Source of the DNA: Mucilaginibacter kameinonensis
GTDB lineage: Bacteria > Bacteroidota > Bacteroidia > Sphingobacteriales > Sphingobacteriaceae
Assembly (NCBI RefSeq): GCF_003675385.1
Contig: NZ_RCWZ01000004.1
Location: forward strand, 186,001 to 250,000
Direction of reading: 5' to 3'
DNA: 64,000 nucleotides
The notes beneath the pieces were generated by a model. That model did not search any database and was not told the DNA's origin. It saw only the letters and a list, made by a program, of their open reading frames with translations. Both the position numbers and the translations under genes were made by a program. This document shows, piece by piece, positions 1 to 9,718 of this stretch. The stretch's first letter is position 1; the number at the start of each line of letters is the position of its first letter.

Positions 1-1040
1 CAGAATTTGTTGTTGTAGTGGAACATCCAGCCTTGCATTACCCATATTGCTTTGGGATCGGCGGCAGCCATGGAGTTGAACACCTTTTTGCTCATGCCAT
101 CCAGATAGGTGGAATCATTAGTCGGTGGCACGTTTTCATTAAAAGTATCGGCCGAGTACAGATGATCGGTACCAAACTCTTTGGTTTGTGCTTCTATATA
201 TTTTTTACCGATGGTTTCAAACATCGGATCGTCGGGGTCAAGTATAAATACATCGGGAAAACCGGCATCCCAGTTGGTTCTTTTAACCTTAGCACCGGGG
301 AATTTATCTTTAAATGATGGTGGCACGTGGCCGGTAAATGACGACAGAACAGGCGTCATCCCAAAAGAGCGTTCACGCTCCAGGATCTTTTTTTGTAATG
401 CTTTGTGCGAGTCCATCCAATGTTGCGGCAGCGGGCCACCCCAGGCGTCAATGTTTCCCATCCAAAACCATGAAAAGTAAGCAGGGCCGCTAAAAAACTC
501 ATCCAGTTGTTTATCGGTAAAGCCCATGTCTTTGTAAACGGTTTGCCAAACGGCTTCTTCGCCGGTTATAGCCAGCGGCATATTAATGCCATTAAGAGCC
601 ATCCAGTCAATTTCTTTTTGCCAGCGGGCCCAGTCCCACCAGGCCATGGTATAATTAAAAGTGCAATAATTTAAATAGTAGCGGTATTGATAAGGCGTAG
701 TTTTATGGATAAAGCCCTTAACTGCTGGTAAGGTAGCAGGCAAATTAAGGTTAGTGCCATTCCAGCCGATATCGCAAAAGCAATAATTTTTAAGATAGTA
801 GTTTAATGCCGATGCTATTGACAGGCCATTGTTACCTCTTAGCACAATTTTACCATTACGGCTTTCCAGCTCAAATACATCTTTACCGTTCTGTTGCGGG
901 ATAGCCTCAACAGTAAACAAATTACTCTTGCCGGGGATTACCCTTTCAATAAAATCATAAGAGGCTTTCTGATCAACCTGGGCATTAGCTTTAAAGCCTA
1001 ATGCAATAATAGCAGCTACAACAAGTAAACACTTTCTCAT
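1..1040 (-). CDS. alpha-N-acetylglucosaminidase, GH89 (partial, C-terminus outside window)
   Basis: The reading frame starts with ATG at 1040 and stays open to the window edge, giving about 346 residues without a stop. It begins with a signal peptide ending near KANAQ. The segment around MAWWDWARWQKEIDWMALNG, followed by INMPLA and TGEEAVW, is typical of NAGLU/GH89 enzymes, which remove terminal alpha-linked GlcNAc from glycans. GH89 proteins are usually about 700-750 residues, so roughly half lies beyond the window. It is downstream of susD and susC on the same strand with about 84 bp between, so it is probably the periplasmic or surface glycosidase of this utilisation locus. Confidence 0.85.
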   Translation of the reverse strand, partial: MRKCLLVVAAIIALGFKANAQVDQKASYDFIERVIPGKSNLFTVEAIPQQNGKDVFELESRNGKIVLRGNNGLSIASALNYYLKNYCFCDIGWNGTNLNLPATLPAVKGFIHKTTPYQYRYYLNYCTFNYTMAWWDWARWQKEIDWMALNGINMPLAITGEEAVWQTVYKDMGFTDKQLDEFFSGPAYFSWFWMGNIDAWGGPLPQHWMDSHKALQKKILERERSFGMTPVLSSFTGHVPPSFKDKFPGAKVKRTNWDAGFPDVFILDPDDPMFETIGKKYIEAQTKEFGTDHLYSADTFNENVPPTNDSTYLDGMSKKVFNSMAAADPKAIWVMQGWMFHYNNKF

Positions 1041-1124
1041 TCAATACATAAATTAAACGCCGACGATTTGCCGAAATAAATACCGGCAACAGGGGGTATC
1101 CCTATCGCCGGTATGAGGATATTA

Positions 1125-2603
1125 TTAATTAAAATTAGGGTTCTGTACTAATACGCCTTTACTCTTATCAATCTCAACCTGAGGGATTGGGAAGTAATAG
1201 TTTTTAGGGCGAACAAAGGTTACCGTTTTGTTTTGATCAAGCGGAGCTTTAGATACAGCAAGGTTATAAATGGCCGCTATATCTACAATTTTAGCTTTGT
1301 CCCAACGCATCAGATCCTGGTGACGCTGATCTTCGCCGGCCAATTCAACACGGCGCTCGTGGATCAACTCTTTCATGCCAGCTCCTGAAACCGGTTTCAA
1401 TGAAGCCGACGCACGGCGCCTGATCTGGTTGATCAGCGCGTCACCTGCTCCAGCGCCTTGCGTACGGATCAAAGCTTCGGCTACCAACAAATAGATATCG
1501 GCAGAGCGCATTAACGGAACAGCATAGCTATGATCAACACCGCCACCGGCAGCAGCAGTATTGAACACTGCATACTTCTTAAATGCAAAACCGGTAGCAG
1601 AAAGATCGGCCGTAAAGGTTGTTAAACCGTTGCCATCGCCCAAATCAACTTTGTCGCCAACACTTAATAAAGTAGCTTCTTTACGCGGATCGCCTGCCTC
1701 AAACTCATTGGCAAGGCCTTGCAATGGCTGACTAAAGCCGTAACCGCCCCACGGACGCGGGATGTAGTAAACGGTAAAGTCGTTTTGTACCACGTTTTGT
1801 ACAGCCTCAATTGAGAAAAGTAACTCAGTACTGTTTTCATTTGCACGGGTAAAATTATCAGTATAATTTGCAGCAAGCGCATAAGCAGGGTTCGAGATCA
1901 CTTTTTGACCGGTTGCGATAGCTTCAGGAAGTTTCTCCCAATACATATAAAGCTTGGTTAATAAACCCAATGCAGTTCCTCTGCTTACACGACCACGATC
2001 TGCAGCGCCATAGCTTTCGGGCAACAAGTCAACCGCCTTTAATAAATCGGCTTCAATTTGTTTACGCACATCTTCAATAGGCGATTTAGGCACGTTGAAA
2101 TTCAGTGATGTATAGTCGGCTTCAGTGATAATAGGTACATCACCGTGAATGATCATTAAACGCCAGTAACCAAAAGCCCTTAAAAAATAAGCCTCGCCCA
2201 TGCTGCGGTTTTTTACATCGGCAGATATAGCGGTTATTTTAGGAATGTTAATGATACAGTTGGTAGCACGGTTAATTTCCTCATAACGCCATTTCCACGG
2301 ATAGCGGATAGCTGCGTTTGAAGCATCATAGGTCAGGTTTTCGATAGCCTCGTCTTCGCCGTGGTCACCAGAGCGCCAGTAATCATCAGATGGCGTATCA
2401 AATGTTGATTCGGCATGGCCTATATAATCTTCTTCAGGTAAAATACTGTAGATACCGGTTACCGCATTAACAGCGTCAACTTCATTACGGAAATAATTGG
2501 TTGAGCTGTAAACACCTTGTTGCTTTAAATCAAGCGCTTTTTTACAGCCGCTGCCCATCAAGGCCAGTGACACAAGCGTATATATTAGTTTGTTTGATTT
2601 CAT
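1125..2603 (-). CDS. RagB/SusD family nutrient uptake outer membrane lipoprotein
   Basis: This 492-residue protein has a lipoprotein-type N-terminus with the candidate acylated Cys at position 20 (GSGCKK). The SusD-like start of the mature protein contains YFRNEVDAVNAVTGIY, and the C-terminal half has the usual RRVELAGEDQRHQDLMRWDK segment. SusD proteins are surface glycan-binding lids on the SusC transporter. The gene starts 7 bp after the susC stop codon, so the two are co-transcribed. The specific glycan cannot be read from the sequence; the downstream GH89 gene suggests an alpha-GlcNAc-containing substrate. Confidence 0.95.
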   Translation of the reverse strand: MKSNKLIYTLVSLALMGSGCKKALDLKQQGVYSSTNYFRNEVDAVNAVTGIYSILPEEDYIGHAESTFDTPSDDYWRSGDHGEDEAIENLTYDASNAAIRYPWKWRYEEINRATNCIINIPKITAISADVKNRSMGEAYFLRAFGYWRLMIIHGDVPIITEADYTSLNFNVPKSPIEDVRKQIEADLLKAVDLLPESYGAADRGRVSRGTALGLLTKLYMYWEKLPEAIATGQKVISNPAYALAANYTDNFTRANENSTELLFSIEAVQNVVQNDFTVYYIPRPWGGYGFSQPLQGLANEFEAGDPRKEATLLSVGDKVDLGDGNGLTTFTADLSATGFAFKKYAVFNTAAAGGGVDHSYAVPLMRSADIYLLVAEALIRTQGAGAGDALINQIRRRASASLKPVSGAGMKELIHERRVELAGEDQRHQDLMRWDKAKIVDIAAIYNLAVSKAPLDQNKTVTFVRPKNYYFPIPQVEIDKSKGVLVQNPNFN

Positions 2604-2610
2604 GATGATG

Positions 2611-5600
2611 TTATAATTTAACTGTTACACCAAATGTTATTGTCCTCACCGATGGGTATTGAGCTACGTCAACACCTCTTTGCAAATTGCCGTTGGTATA
2701 ACCCAGCTCAGGTGTATAACCTTTATAGCCGGTTATAAAAAACAGGTTTTGACCGGAAGCATATAACCTTACACTTTTTAAAGTGGCCTTTTTAGCCCAG
2801 CTAACAGGAAGCGTATAACCTAATGTGGCATTTTTAAGGCTTACATAGCTTCCGCTTTCAACAAACAGATCAGATGTGCGGTAGTTATCATTAGCACGGT
2901 CAAGCGATAAACGAGGAATGGTATTGCTGGTACCCGGACCTGTCCAACGGCCTAAGCTTTCGGCATACAGGTTAAACGGATAAGTTGGGTCGATACCCTG
3001 CATCCTATCGGCATTGTAAAGGCTCACACCAAATACACCGGTAAAGTTTGCCGAAAAATCAAAGCCTTTGTATGATATACTACCCTGTAAACCTGCAGTA
3101 ACTTTAGGATTTGGATTACCCAGGTTTGTACGGTCGTTACCATCAATCAAACCATCACCATTCAGGTCAAGAAAACGCACATCACCAGGCCTGATGCTTG
3201 CTTTACGCGGATCATTTTTTAGGGCCGGATCATTATCAATGTCGGCTTGTGTCTGGTATAAACCGTTGGTTTTCCAACCGTAAAAAGAAGCTATTGGCTG
3301 GCCTTCATAGGTACGGGAAATTTCCTGGCTTGAACGACCGTAAACAGTTGAACCTACAAATGTACCTTCGCCATTTAACTTAGTTACCTTGTTTTTGATA
3401 TATGAAGCGTTAGCGCCAACCGAGTATTTTACTTTATCGCTACCTCCGTGGTAGTTAACTTCAAACTCAATACCCTTGTTGTTCATGGTGCCAATGTTTT
3501 GGTTAGGGATATTTACCGAACCGGCCGCACCCACAACAGGAGGTGACAGAAGCATATCCTTGGTATTTTTATTGAACCAGGTTAAAGTTGTTGTTAACTG
3601 GTTATTTAAAAAACCTGCATCTAAGCTAATGTTAGTCATAGCAGTACGTTCCCAGGTAATATCCGGGTTGGCAAGGCTATAAACTGCCGCGCCTGTATAA
3701 CCTGTACCACCAAAGGTATAACCGTTATTTTCATAAGTACTGCCTAACCTGATTAAGCTGGTATATTGGAATGTACCAATGTTTTGATTACCAAGCTCAC
3801 CATAACCACCCGATAATTTCAGGTTGCTTATCCAGGTTATGTTTTTGATAAATTGCTCGTTAGATAGCCTCCAGCCCAAAGAGAATGCCGGGAAATATCC
3901 CCACCTTTTTGATGGTGCAAATTTAGACGATCCGTCTGCACGGAAAGTTAAAGTAGCCAGGAAACGACTGTCGTAATCATAAAACAACCTGCCGAAACCT
4001 GATTGTAATGATGATTCATCCGGCACTACGCTTGAGTTAAACTGGCTGTTACCAAGGCTAAGCACACGCTGATCTTGTGAAGTATCATCATATCCAATCC
4101 GCCATGCATTAAAACCATATGTTTTGAAGTTTTGGTATGAGTAACCGCCGGTAAATGTTACGTGGCTTTTTCCAAACACCTTATCATAGCTCAGGAATGA
4201 CTCAATTAATTGTGATGACAGTTCACCCTCATTTTGAGTTAATTGCGAGGTGGTATTTTGCCTGGCCTGGTTAACATCGGCTATACTGAAGTTGTAAGCA
4301 CGGTTTAAAGTACCATCATATGCGTAGTTTACGCGCAATTTTAATTCTTTTAAAAATGAAATCTCGGCAAAGGCATTAGCCAGCGCACGGTATTTTTTAT
4401 TAAACCTGTCTGCCTCCTGTATAGTAGCATAAGGGCTGTTGATATCCCCTAACTGATTGGCAAACGCTTTTGATGTACCATATGTTCCATCAGGATTAAC
4501 CAACGGAATGGCAGGATTAAAACGTAAAGCCGAGAAAATCAAACCTGTTTGCGAGTTGTTATTATCAAACCCAACATTGTTGGCATAGCTTAACTGGATA
4601 TTCTCGCCCAATTTTAACCATTCGGTTACTTTATGCTCCGAGTTGAAACGTGTGCTGAAACGTTTGAAGTTGGTTTTATCGATTATACCATCTTCATTAT
4701 AAACCGAGGTAGACCAATAGTAGTTAGATACCTCATTACCTCCCTGCAGGTTAACATCGCCATTAATTACGTGGCCGGTTTTCATGATAGCCCGTTGCCA
4801 GTCGGTTCTTTGAGTGGCGTAGTACTCATCGTTCCATGGCGCGTCGATAGCAACGCCATCATTGGTATAACGCTCTCTTTTTAACTGATAAAGCTGCGGA
4901 GCAGTTAACAGGTTAAGGTATTTGGTGGTGTTAGAGAAACCGTTATAAAAATTGATATTGGTGGCTAATTTCTGATTGTAAGTACCTTTTTTTGTGGTAA
5001 CCAATACAACGCCGTTAGCTGCACGCGTACCATAAATAGCTGCTGCCGATGCATCCTTCAATATATCAACCGAAGCAATATCGTTAGGGTTGATATCGCT
5101 TAACGCGTCGGGATTGCTGGTAGGCACACCATCAACAACAATAAGCGGGTTGGCGTCATTAAGCGTACCGGTACCACGGATCCTGATACTTGAGGCCGCA
5201 CCCGGCGAACCATCATTACGCACAATGTTTACACCAGCCGCACGGCCGTCTAAAGCCTGAGTTGCTGACGCTACGGGTAGATTTTGAATATCGCTACCCT
5301 TTACGCTGGCTACCGCGCCGGTAACATCAATCTTTTTAGTAGTACCGTAACCAACAACAACAACCTCGGTTAATGCAGATGGCAAAGCGGCCAGGGTTAT
5401 ATTTAAAGTTTGGCTTCCGGTTATGGTAACCACCTTTTTCTCAAACCCGATATAAGATATTTCCAACACGCCGTTAACCGGTGCATCAATGCTGAAATTA
5501 CCATTTATATCGGTAGTAGTACCCTGGTTAGTGCCCTGTAAGCGAATGTTTACACCAATAAGCGGCTCACCTTTGGCATCAACAACCTTTCCTTTTACAA

Positions 5601-5982
5601 TAGCCAGGCTTTTGGCCTCCTCATGATTGGCAATGATCACCACATGATCTTCATTCATCTTGTAAGCAAGCTTATCATCAATGATAACGGCAAGTAGCTC
5701 GTCAATTGTCGCGTCTTTCACATCAAGGTCAACCTTACCCAACTTTTTGATGGAGGCGTAGTTGTAAAAGAAGCGGTAATCGCTTTGTTTTTGAATTTTA
5801 GTAAGGATACTGCTTACTTCAGCCTGCTTCAGGCTAAGCGTAAATTTCTGCTGTGAGTATACTTTTGCAGAAACTTGCACACAGGTAACCAGGACCAATA
5901 AAAATACTGCTTTCATCAGCAAAATAACTTTGAGACATACGGGCGCGCCACGAAGCGGGAACACCCTTCTTGTTTTTTTCAT
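2611..5982 (-). CDS. SusC/RagA family TonB-linked outer membrane protein with STN domain
   Basis: The 1123-residue protein has a long signal region (to about residue 44), an STN domain (about 46-115), a carboxypeptidase-D-like domain (about 129-198) and a plug domain with VVVVGYGTTKKIDVTGAV and RIRGTGTLNDANPLIVVDGV. The remainder is a beta-barrel ending in a hydrophobic strand. The STN domain is the signature of SusC proteins that contact a FecR anti-sigma factor, which fits the fecR gene 193 bp upstream. The protein would import oligosaccharides and report their presence through FecR and the ECF sigma factor. Confidence 0.95.
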   Translation of the reverse strand: MKKTRRVFPLRGAPVCLKVILLMKAVFLLVLVTCVQVSAKVYSQQKFTLSLKQAEVSSILTKIQKQSDYRFFYNYASIKKLGKVDLDVKDATIDELLAVIIDDKLAYKMNEDHVVIIANHEEAKSLAIVKGKVVDAKGEPLIGVNIRLQGTNQGTTTDINGNFSIDAPVNGVLEISYIGFEKKVVTITGSQTLNITLAALPSALTEVVVVGYGTTKKIDVTGAVASVKGSDIQNLPVASATQALDGRAAGVNIVRNDGSPGAASSIRIRGTGTLNDANPLIVVDGVPTSNPDALSDINPNDIASVDILKDASAAAIYGTRAANGVVLVTTKKGTYNQKLATNINFYNGFSNTTKYLNLLTAPQLYQLKRERYTNDGVAIDAPWNDEYYATQRTDWQRAIMKTGHVINGDVNLQGGNEVSNYYWSTSVYNEDGIIDKTNFKRFSTRFNSEHKVTEWLKLGENIQLSYANNVGFDNNNSQTGLIFSALRFNPAIPLVNPDGTYGTSKAFANQLGDINSPYATIQEADRFNKKYRALANAFAEISFLKELKLRVNYAYDGTLNRAYNFSIADVNQARQNTTSQLTQNEGELSSQLIESFLSYDKVFGKSHVTFTGGYSYQNFKTYGFNAWRIGYDDTSQDQRVLSLGNSQFNSSVVPDESSLQSGFGRLFYDYDSRFLATLTFRADGSSKFAPSKRWGYFPAFSLGWRLSNEQFIKNITWISNLKLSGGYGELGNQNIGTFQYTSLIRLGSTYENNGYTFGGTGYTGAAVYSLANPDITWERTAMTNISLDAGFLNNQLTTTLTWFNKNTKDMLLSPPVVGAAGSVNIPNQNIGTMNNKGIEFEVNYHGGSDKVKYSVGANASYIKNKVTKLNGEGTFVGSTVYGRSSQEISRTYEGQPIASFYGWKTNGLYQTQADIDNDPALKNDPRKASIRPGDVRFLDLNGDGLIDGNDRTNLGNPNPKVTAGLQGSISYKGFDFSANFTGVFGVSLYNADRMQGIDPTYPFNLYAESLGRWTGPGTSNTIPRLSLDRANDNYRTSDLFVESGSYVSLKNATLGYTLPVSWAKKATLKSVRLYASGQNLFFITGYKGYTPELGYTNGNLQRGVDVAQYPSVRTITFGVTVKL

Positions 5983-6175
5983 TACATTTGTTTTGAAAAT
6001 AAATGGATGGAGTAAGCGCTGTATTACAATAGCTTACTCCGTTAATAAAATCCTATTTGTTTGCGGGGAGGAGTGGCAGCTCTTCCCTTTTTGTTTGAGG
6101 ATATTTTAGGAATCTGATAAGTAAGTTTTCAATATCATAAGCTGTTGGTTAGTGGTTAGTTAGTTTATTTGATTT

Positions 6176-7243
6176 CTATTTTTCTTTTTTTGACAGGTAA
6201 ACCGTTTGCCCTTCTATCCTGAATTTAAAGGGCGTTGTCATTTCAATAATGCCCAAAGCTTCCTGTAACGACTCTTTATCAAGCAAACCGCTTATCTGCT
6301 CGGTACGCAGCTTTTGATTTTCAAATACAACCTGCACGTTGTATTTGCGCTCAATTTGTACAGCCACATCTTCAAAGGCCTCATTGGTGAACAGGATCCT
6401 GTTATCAACCCATGCGGTTTCTTTTACCTCATCGGGTTTAACATCCGGTAACTCGGTTACCTGGTATTCAATTTTACTCTCTTTAGGCTTCGCGCTTTTA
6501 GGCTCCCTGTTATTAACAACAATCAGCTTTTCATTAGGCAACAGGATTATCCTTTTTTCGGGATTGTTTTTTAGTTCAACCTGCACCTTACCTTTTAACA
6601 GCGTAGTTTCAACCGTTTTATCGTTGTTATAGGCCTTAACATTAAACACCGTTCCCAAAACCTTTACAACAAGCTTAGCCGTATGTACCAGAAAAGGTTT
6701 CTTCGCATTTTTAGTTACCTCAAAAAAGCCTTCGCCGGTAAGGCTTACATCCCGGCTATTTTTTTCAAAAGCTTCGGGATATGAAAAAGTGCTCCCGGCG
6801 TTCAGCGTTACCTGTGTTCCGTCCGGCAGTTTCAACTTCTCAGTTTTACCGTAAGGCACATGAATTTCATGTAATATATTTTCGGCGGTCAGGCTATCCT
6901 GCTGCTCTGTTTTCTTGTAAAACAAAGCTCCTGCTGCAACAAATACCAATACGGCTGCGGCAACCCATTGCCACCTGAACATTGGTTTTACTTTAGTATC
7001 ATTCGCCGTATTTTTATTTGAGCTTTTAATCCGGTTCCAGATCTCCTCCAGGTTGCTGTTAACCTCTTCTGGTTTTGTTTCTGCCGACCCGGCACCATTT
7101 CCTTTTAATGCATTGGTAACCTGGTACGTTTTTTTATAGTCGGGAAATTGTTCAAGAAACATGTCGAGTTCGGCCAACTCCTCAGCATTGGCAGTTTTGC
7201 CCATACTTTTGGCCATTAACTCAATAAACCTGGATTTGCTCAT
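6176..7243 (-). CDS. FecR family anti-sigma factor
   Basis: The 355-residue protein has a cytoplasmic N-terminal region, one membrane segment around residues 91-108, and a periplasmic FecR domain (EIHVPYGKTEKLKLPDGTQV, then LNAGSTFSYP and LTGEGFFEV). The C-terminal part matches the DUF4974 region that normally follows FecR in Bacteroidota. It would hold the ECF sigma factor inactive until the STN domain of SusC signals. The expected partner sigma gene is 1.5 kb upstream on the same strand, but a gene on the opposite strand lies between them, so the usual sigma-fecR operon is broken. Confidence 0.93.
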   Translation of the reverse strand: MSKSRFIELMAKSMGKTANAEELAELDMFLEQFPDYKKTYQVTNALKGNGAGSAETKPEEVNSNLEEIWNRIKSSNKNTANDTKVKPMFRWQWVAAAVLVFVAAGALFYKKTEQQDSLTAENILHEIHVPYGKTEKLKLPDGTQVTLNAGSTFSYPEAFEKNSRDVSLTGEGFFEVTKNAKKPFLVHTAKLVVKVLGTVFNVKAYNNDKTVETTLLKGKVQVELKNNPEKRIILLPNEKLIVVNNREPKSAKPKESKIEYQVTELPDVKPDEVKETAWVDNRILFTNEAFEDVAVQIERKYNVQVVFENQKLRTEQISGLLDKESLQEALGIIEMTTPFKFRIEGQTVYLSKKEK

Positions 7244-7455
7244 AGTAATACGGTATTCTGCACTAAGGACACTGCACGCCCAGGTTTTTCCTAAAAGAAA
7301 TTAAAATATTTTTTTGAGGGGGATGACTGTTATGAAGTGGTGCAATGATAACACAGATCATAGGTCAATTTGCATCTACCCAAAAGCCCCTTTTTACCTT
7401 ATCTTTTTTGTAACTTGTTGAACCGATCTCTCGCCACACAACTAAATCTCAGCGC

Positions 7456-8745
7456 ATGAAATATTTTCTTTTGCTTGCAAGCTTCTTACTGATGCCTTTT
7501 TTAAGCGATGCCCAGATTGACCGCGCACGACTTGATAGCCTGTTTCTTTATCTTACAGCCAATGACCTTGCTATTGGAAGTGTGTCAATTAGTCAAAATG
7601 GGCAATTGATTTATCAACACTCTTTTGGCAAAGATCAAAATCCGACTACAGAATATAGGATTGGTTCCATCACTAAGATGTTTACCGCTGTACTTATATA
7701 TCAATTGATTGATGAACACCGATTAGCCCTAACAGATTCATTGAGCCGCTTCTTCCCGGATCTGCCAAATGCTGGCCACATCACGGTTGCCGAACTTTTG
7801 GGACACCGTAGCGGGCTGGCCAACTTTACAAACAACACCGGTTTTGATACATGGAAAGACCAGCCACACACACAAGCAGAATTGCTTGCGATGATCAAAA
7901 AACAAAAGCCGGATTTTGAACCGGATGCGAAGGCAGATTACAACAATTCCAATTATTTACTTTTAGGCTATATAGTTGAAAAAATTTACAGCAAGCCCTA
8001 TAAAACGGTAGTAACCGAAAAAATCATCCATCCTCTTAAATTAAAACAAACATATTACGGAGAAAAGGCAGGGTTTGCCAGGTGCGAGGCTATTTCTTAC
8101 AAATATTTCGATAGCGCCTGGAAGCAGGATCGTGCAGTTTACCTCGATAATTTTGCCGGAGCCGGCGCACTTATTTCCACACCTCAAGACCTATGCACCT
8201 TCATCAACGCATTGTTTAAAGGCAAACTGATTACTGCCGGTAGCCTGAATTTGATGAAAACAATGCACGACGGTTACGGAAAGGGCATGTTTCCATATGG
8301 CTCTACAGCACATCCAGGGTTTGGCCATAACGGAAAAACGGAAGGATTTGGCAGTTCTGTTCAGTATTACCCGGCATCGCACCTGGCTATCGCTTACTGC
8401 ACCAACGGTGAAGTATTCCCCAAAGCCCGGATCCTCGACCATATTTTTAAAGCTTGTTTCCGTATTGCAGATACGCTGGAAACTTTTAAGCCTATTAAGG
8501 CAGATAGCATTCACTTGGCAAACTTTACAGGAAAGTACAGCGCACCTTCGGGGATAGAGATAGCTAACAGGTTGACAAACGGCACATTGGTCAGTTCTGT
8601 AAAAGGCAAAGACTTCGAACTCACTCCAATCTCAACTAATGAATTTTGGAACAAACCGTTTGGTTTTTTCTTTTATTTTGACAACAACGGCAAGCGACTA
8701 TTACTACAGGATGTGGACGATACGTATGAACTGAAACGTCGGTAA
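7456..8745 (+). CDS. serine hydrolase, class C beta-lactamase/penicillin-binding fold
   Basis: A secreted protein of 429 residues with a signal peptide ending SDAQ. The nucleophile motif S71-I-T-K74 (RIGSITKMFTA) and the second motif Y162-N-N164 are clear, and GHNGKTEG in the C-terminal half takes the place of the KTG/HxG box. The family covers beta-lactamases, D-aminopeptidases and esterases, and the exact substrate is not predictable. A roughly 100-residue C-terminal domain follows the catalytic domain. The gene is divergent from fecR and convergent with the sigma factor gene (32 bp between stops), so it sits alone inside the sigma/anti-sigma pair. Confidence 0.88.
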   Translation: MKYFLLLASFLLMPFLSDAQIDRARLDSLFLYLTANDLAIGSVSISQNGQLIYQHSFGKDQNPTTEYRIGSITKMFTAVLIYQLIDEHRLALTDSLSRFFPDLPNAGHITVAELLGHRSGLANFTNNTGFDTWKDQPHTQAELLAMIKKQKPDFEPDAKADYNNSNYLLLGYIVEKIYSKPYKTVVTEKIIHPLKLKQTYYGEKAGFARCEAISYKYFDSAWKQDRAVYLDNFAGAGALISTPQDLCTFINALFKGKLITAGSLNLMKTMHDGYGKGMFPYGSTAHPGFGHNGKTEGFGSSVQYYPASHLAIAYCTNGEVFPKARILDHIFKACFRIADTLETFKPIKADSIHLANFTGKYSAPSGIEIANRLTNGTLVSSVKGKDFELTPISTNEFWNKPFGFFFYFDNNGKRLLLQDVDDTYELKRR

Positions 8746-8777
8746 CGAGGCATCGGAACGGTATCGAAAACCTGATG

Positions 8778-9317
8778 TTAACTATTCCCAAGCGCTTCAT
8801 CCAATTTCTTTAAAGCAATGGCCAGCTGCGCGAATACCGTTTTGTTAGAGAGGCCAAGAATATCGGCTACTTCGTTACAGGATAGGTCATCTTCCTTAAC
8901 CATTTTAAAGATGAGTTTGCAACGCGGGGGTAAACTATTTACAGCGTTTAAAACTCCGGCTTGCAGCTCTTTACTAATGAGCAATTGCGACGGATCAACC
9001 GACAGGTGAAAATAATAGGTCTCAGCAAGCTGGGCGTCGCGATTTTTTTTTGAGGTATTGCTGCGGATATGGTTAAGGCAGGCGTTTTTTATCGCCACAT
9101 AAAAATACACTTTGGGGTTCGTGACCCTATCCAACTTATGCCGTCCTGTCCAAACGTTTACAAAAAGGTCGTTGATGATTTCCTCGCAAGCTTCCTTATC
9201 GCCCAGAAACGAATATGCAAACTGATTAAGACCATTGATCAGCAGCTTGTACAGTTCATTAAAGGCAGATTCATCATTATTATAATGGATAGAATCTATA
9301 AGTTCTTTAATCTCCAA
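8778..9317 (-). CDS. RNA polymerase ECF-type sigma factor
   Basis: The 179-residue protein has the sigma-70 region 2 helix pattern (AYSFLGDKEACEEIINDLFV, then NVW) and region 4 (LPPRCKLIFKMVKEDDLSCN, then EVADILGLSNKTV). The length and the LPPRC variant fit the ECF sigma factors that pair with FecR in Bacteroidota polysaccharide loci. It most likely directs transcription of the susC/susD/GH89 genes. Its presumed anti-sigma gene is on the same strand but is separated by the serine hydrolase gene. Confidence 0.92.
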   Translation of the reverse strand: MEIKELIDSIHYNNDESAFNELYKLLINGLNQFAYSFLGDKEACEEIINDLFVNVWTGRHKLDRVTNPKVYFYVAIKNACLNHIRSNTSKKNRDAQLAETYYFHLSVDPSQLLISKELQAGVLNAVNSLPPRCKLIFKMVKEDDLSCNEVADILGLSNKTVFAQLAIALKKLDEALGNS

Positions 9318-9718
9318 TGTTGAGCGGCTTGCTTTTACGAGAACAGTTAACTGAAATAATGTACAATTTTAAGTAAAAAAATCTTCACCAAAAGTATTTT
9401 AGGTGGATTTAAGAAGCCGGGTTTGTTTATCAGACCAAATCGTAGTTTGCAATTTCCCGGCTCTATACCCATCAGGAATATTCGCGGTTTAAAATGTCTG
9501 ATTCAGGCGATAAAATGTCCGCTTGTACCATAAACCCATATTTTCATCTTGAAACCTGTTATATTTTAGCAGTAAACGGAAATAATTGGGGTGTTTAGTC
9601 AAAACAGATTAAAGTTTGACACTGCTTTGGTAACACAACAGCAGATTTGGCCTACAGGCCATAATTAACTTTATATTTGCCCTGCAACCATTTTACTTCC
9701 GCAAACCCGTTGCAATAA
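9318..9718. other. intergenic region between divergent ECF sigma and lytS genes
   Basis: This 400-bp stretch has no credible gene. It holds a 21-bp-offset direct repeat (listed separately), a TATATTTT element at 9560-9567, and a perfect TAnnTTTG-type element TATATTTG at 9672-9679, about 40 bp before the lytS start. A weak dyad, AGCCGGG at 9415-9421 and CCCGGCT at 9456-9462, has no T-run. Confidence 0.5.
9491..9567 (+). promoter_or_regulatory. candidate LytTR operator and promoter for lytS (first pair)
   Basis: AAAATGTCTG at 9491-9500 and AAAATGTCCG at 9512-9521 are direct repeats exactly 21 bp apart, the spacing expected for a LytTR dimer binding one DNA face. About 45 bp after the start of the second 12-mer lies TATATTTT (9560-9567), one base from the Bacteroidota -7 consensus. 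I infer autoregulation of the adjacent lytS/lytR pair. The 21-bp offset and the sequence match sites near 11735, 14630 and 55143. Confidence 0.5.
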
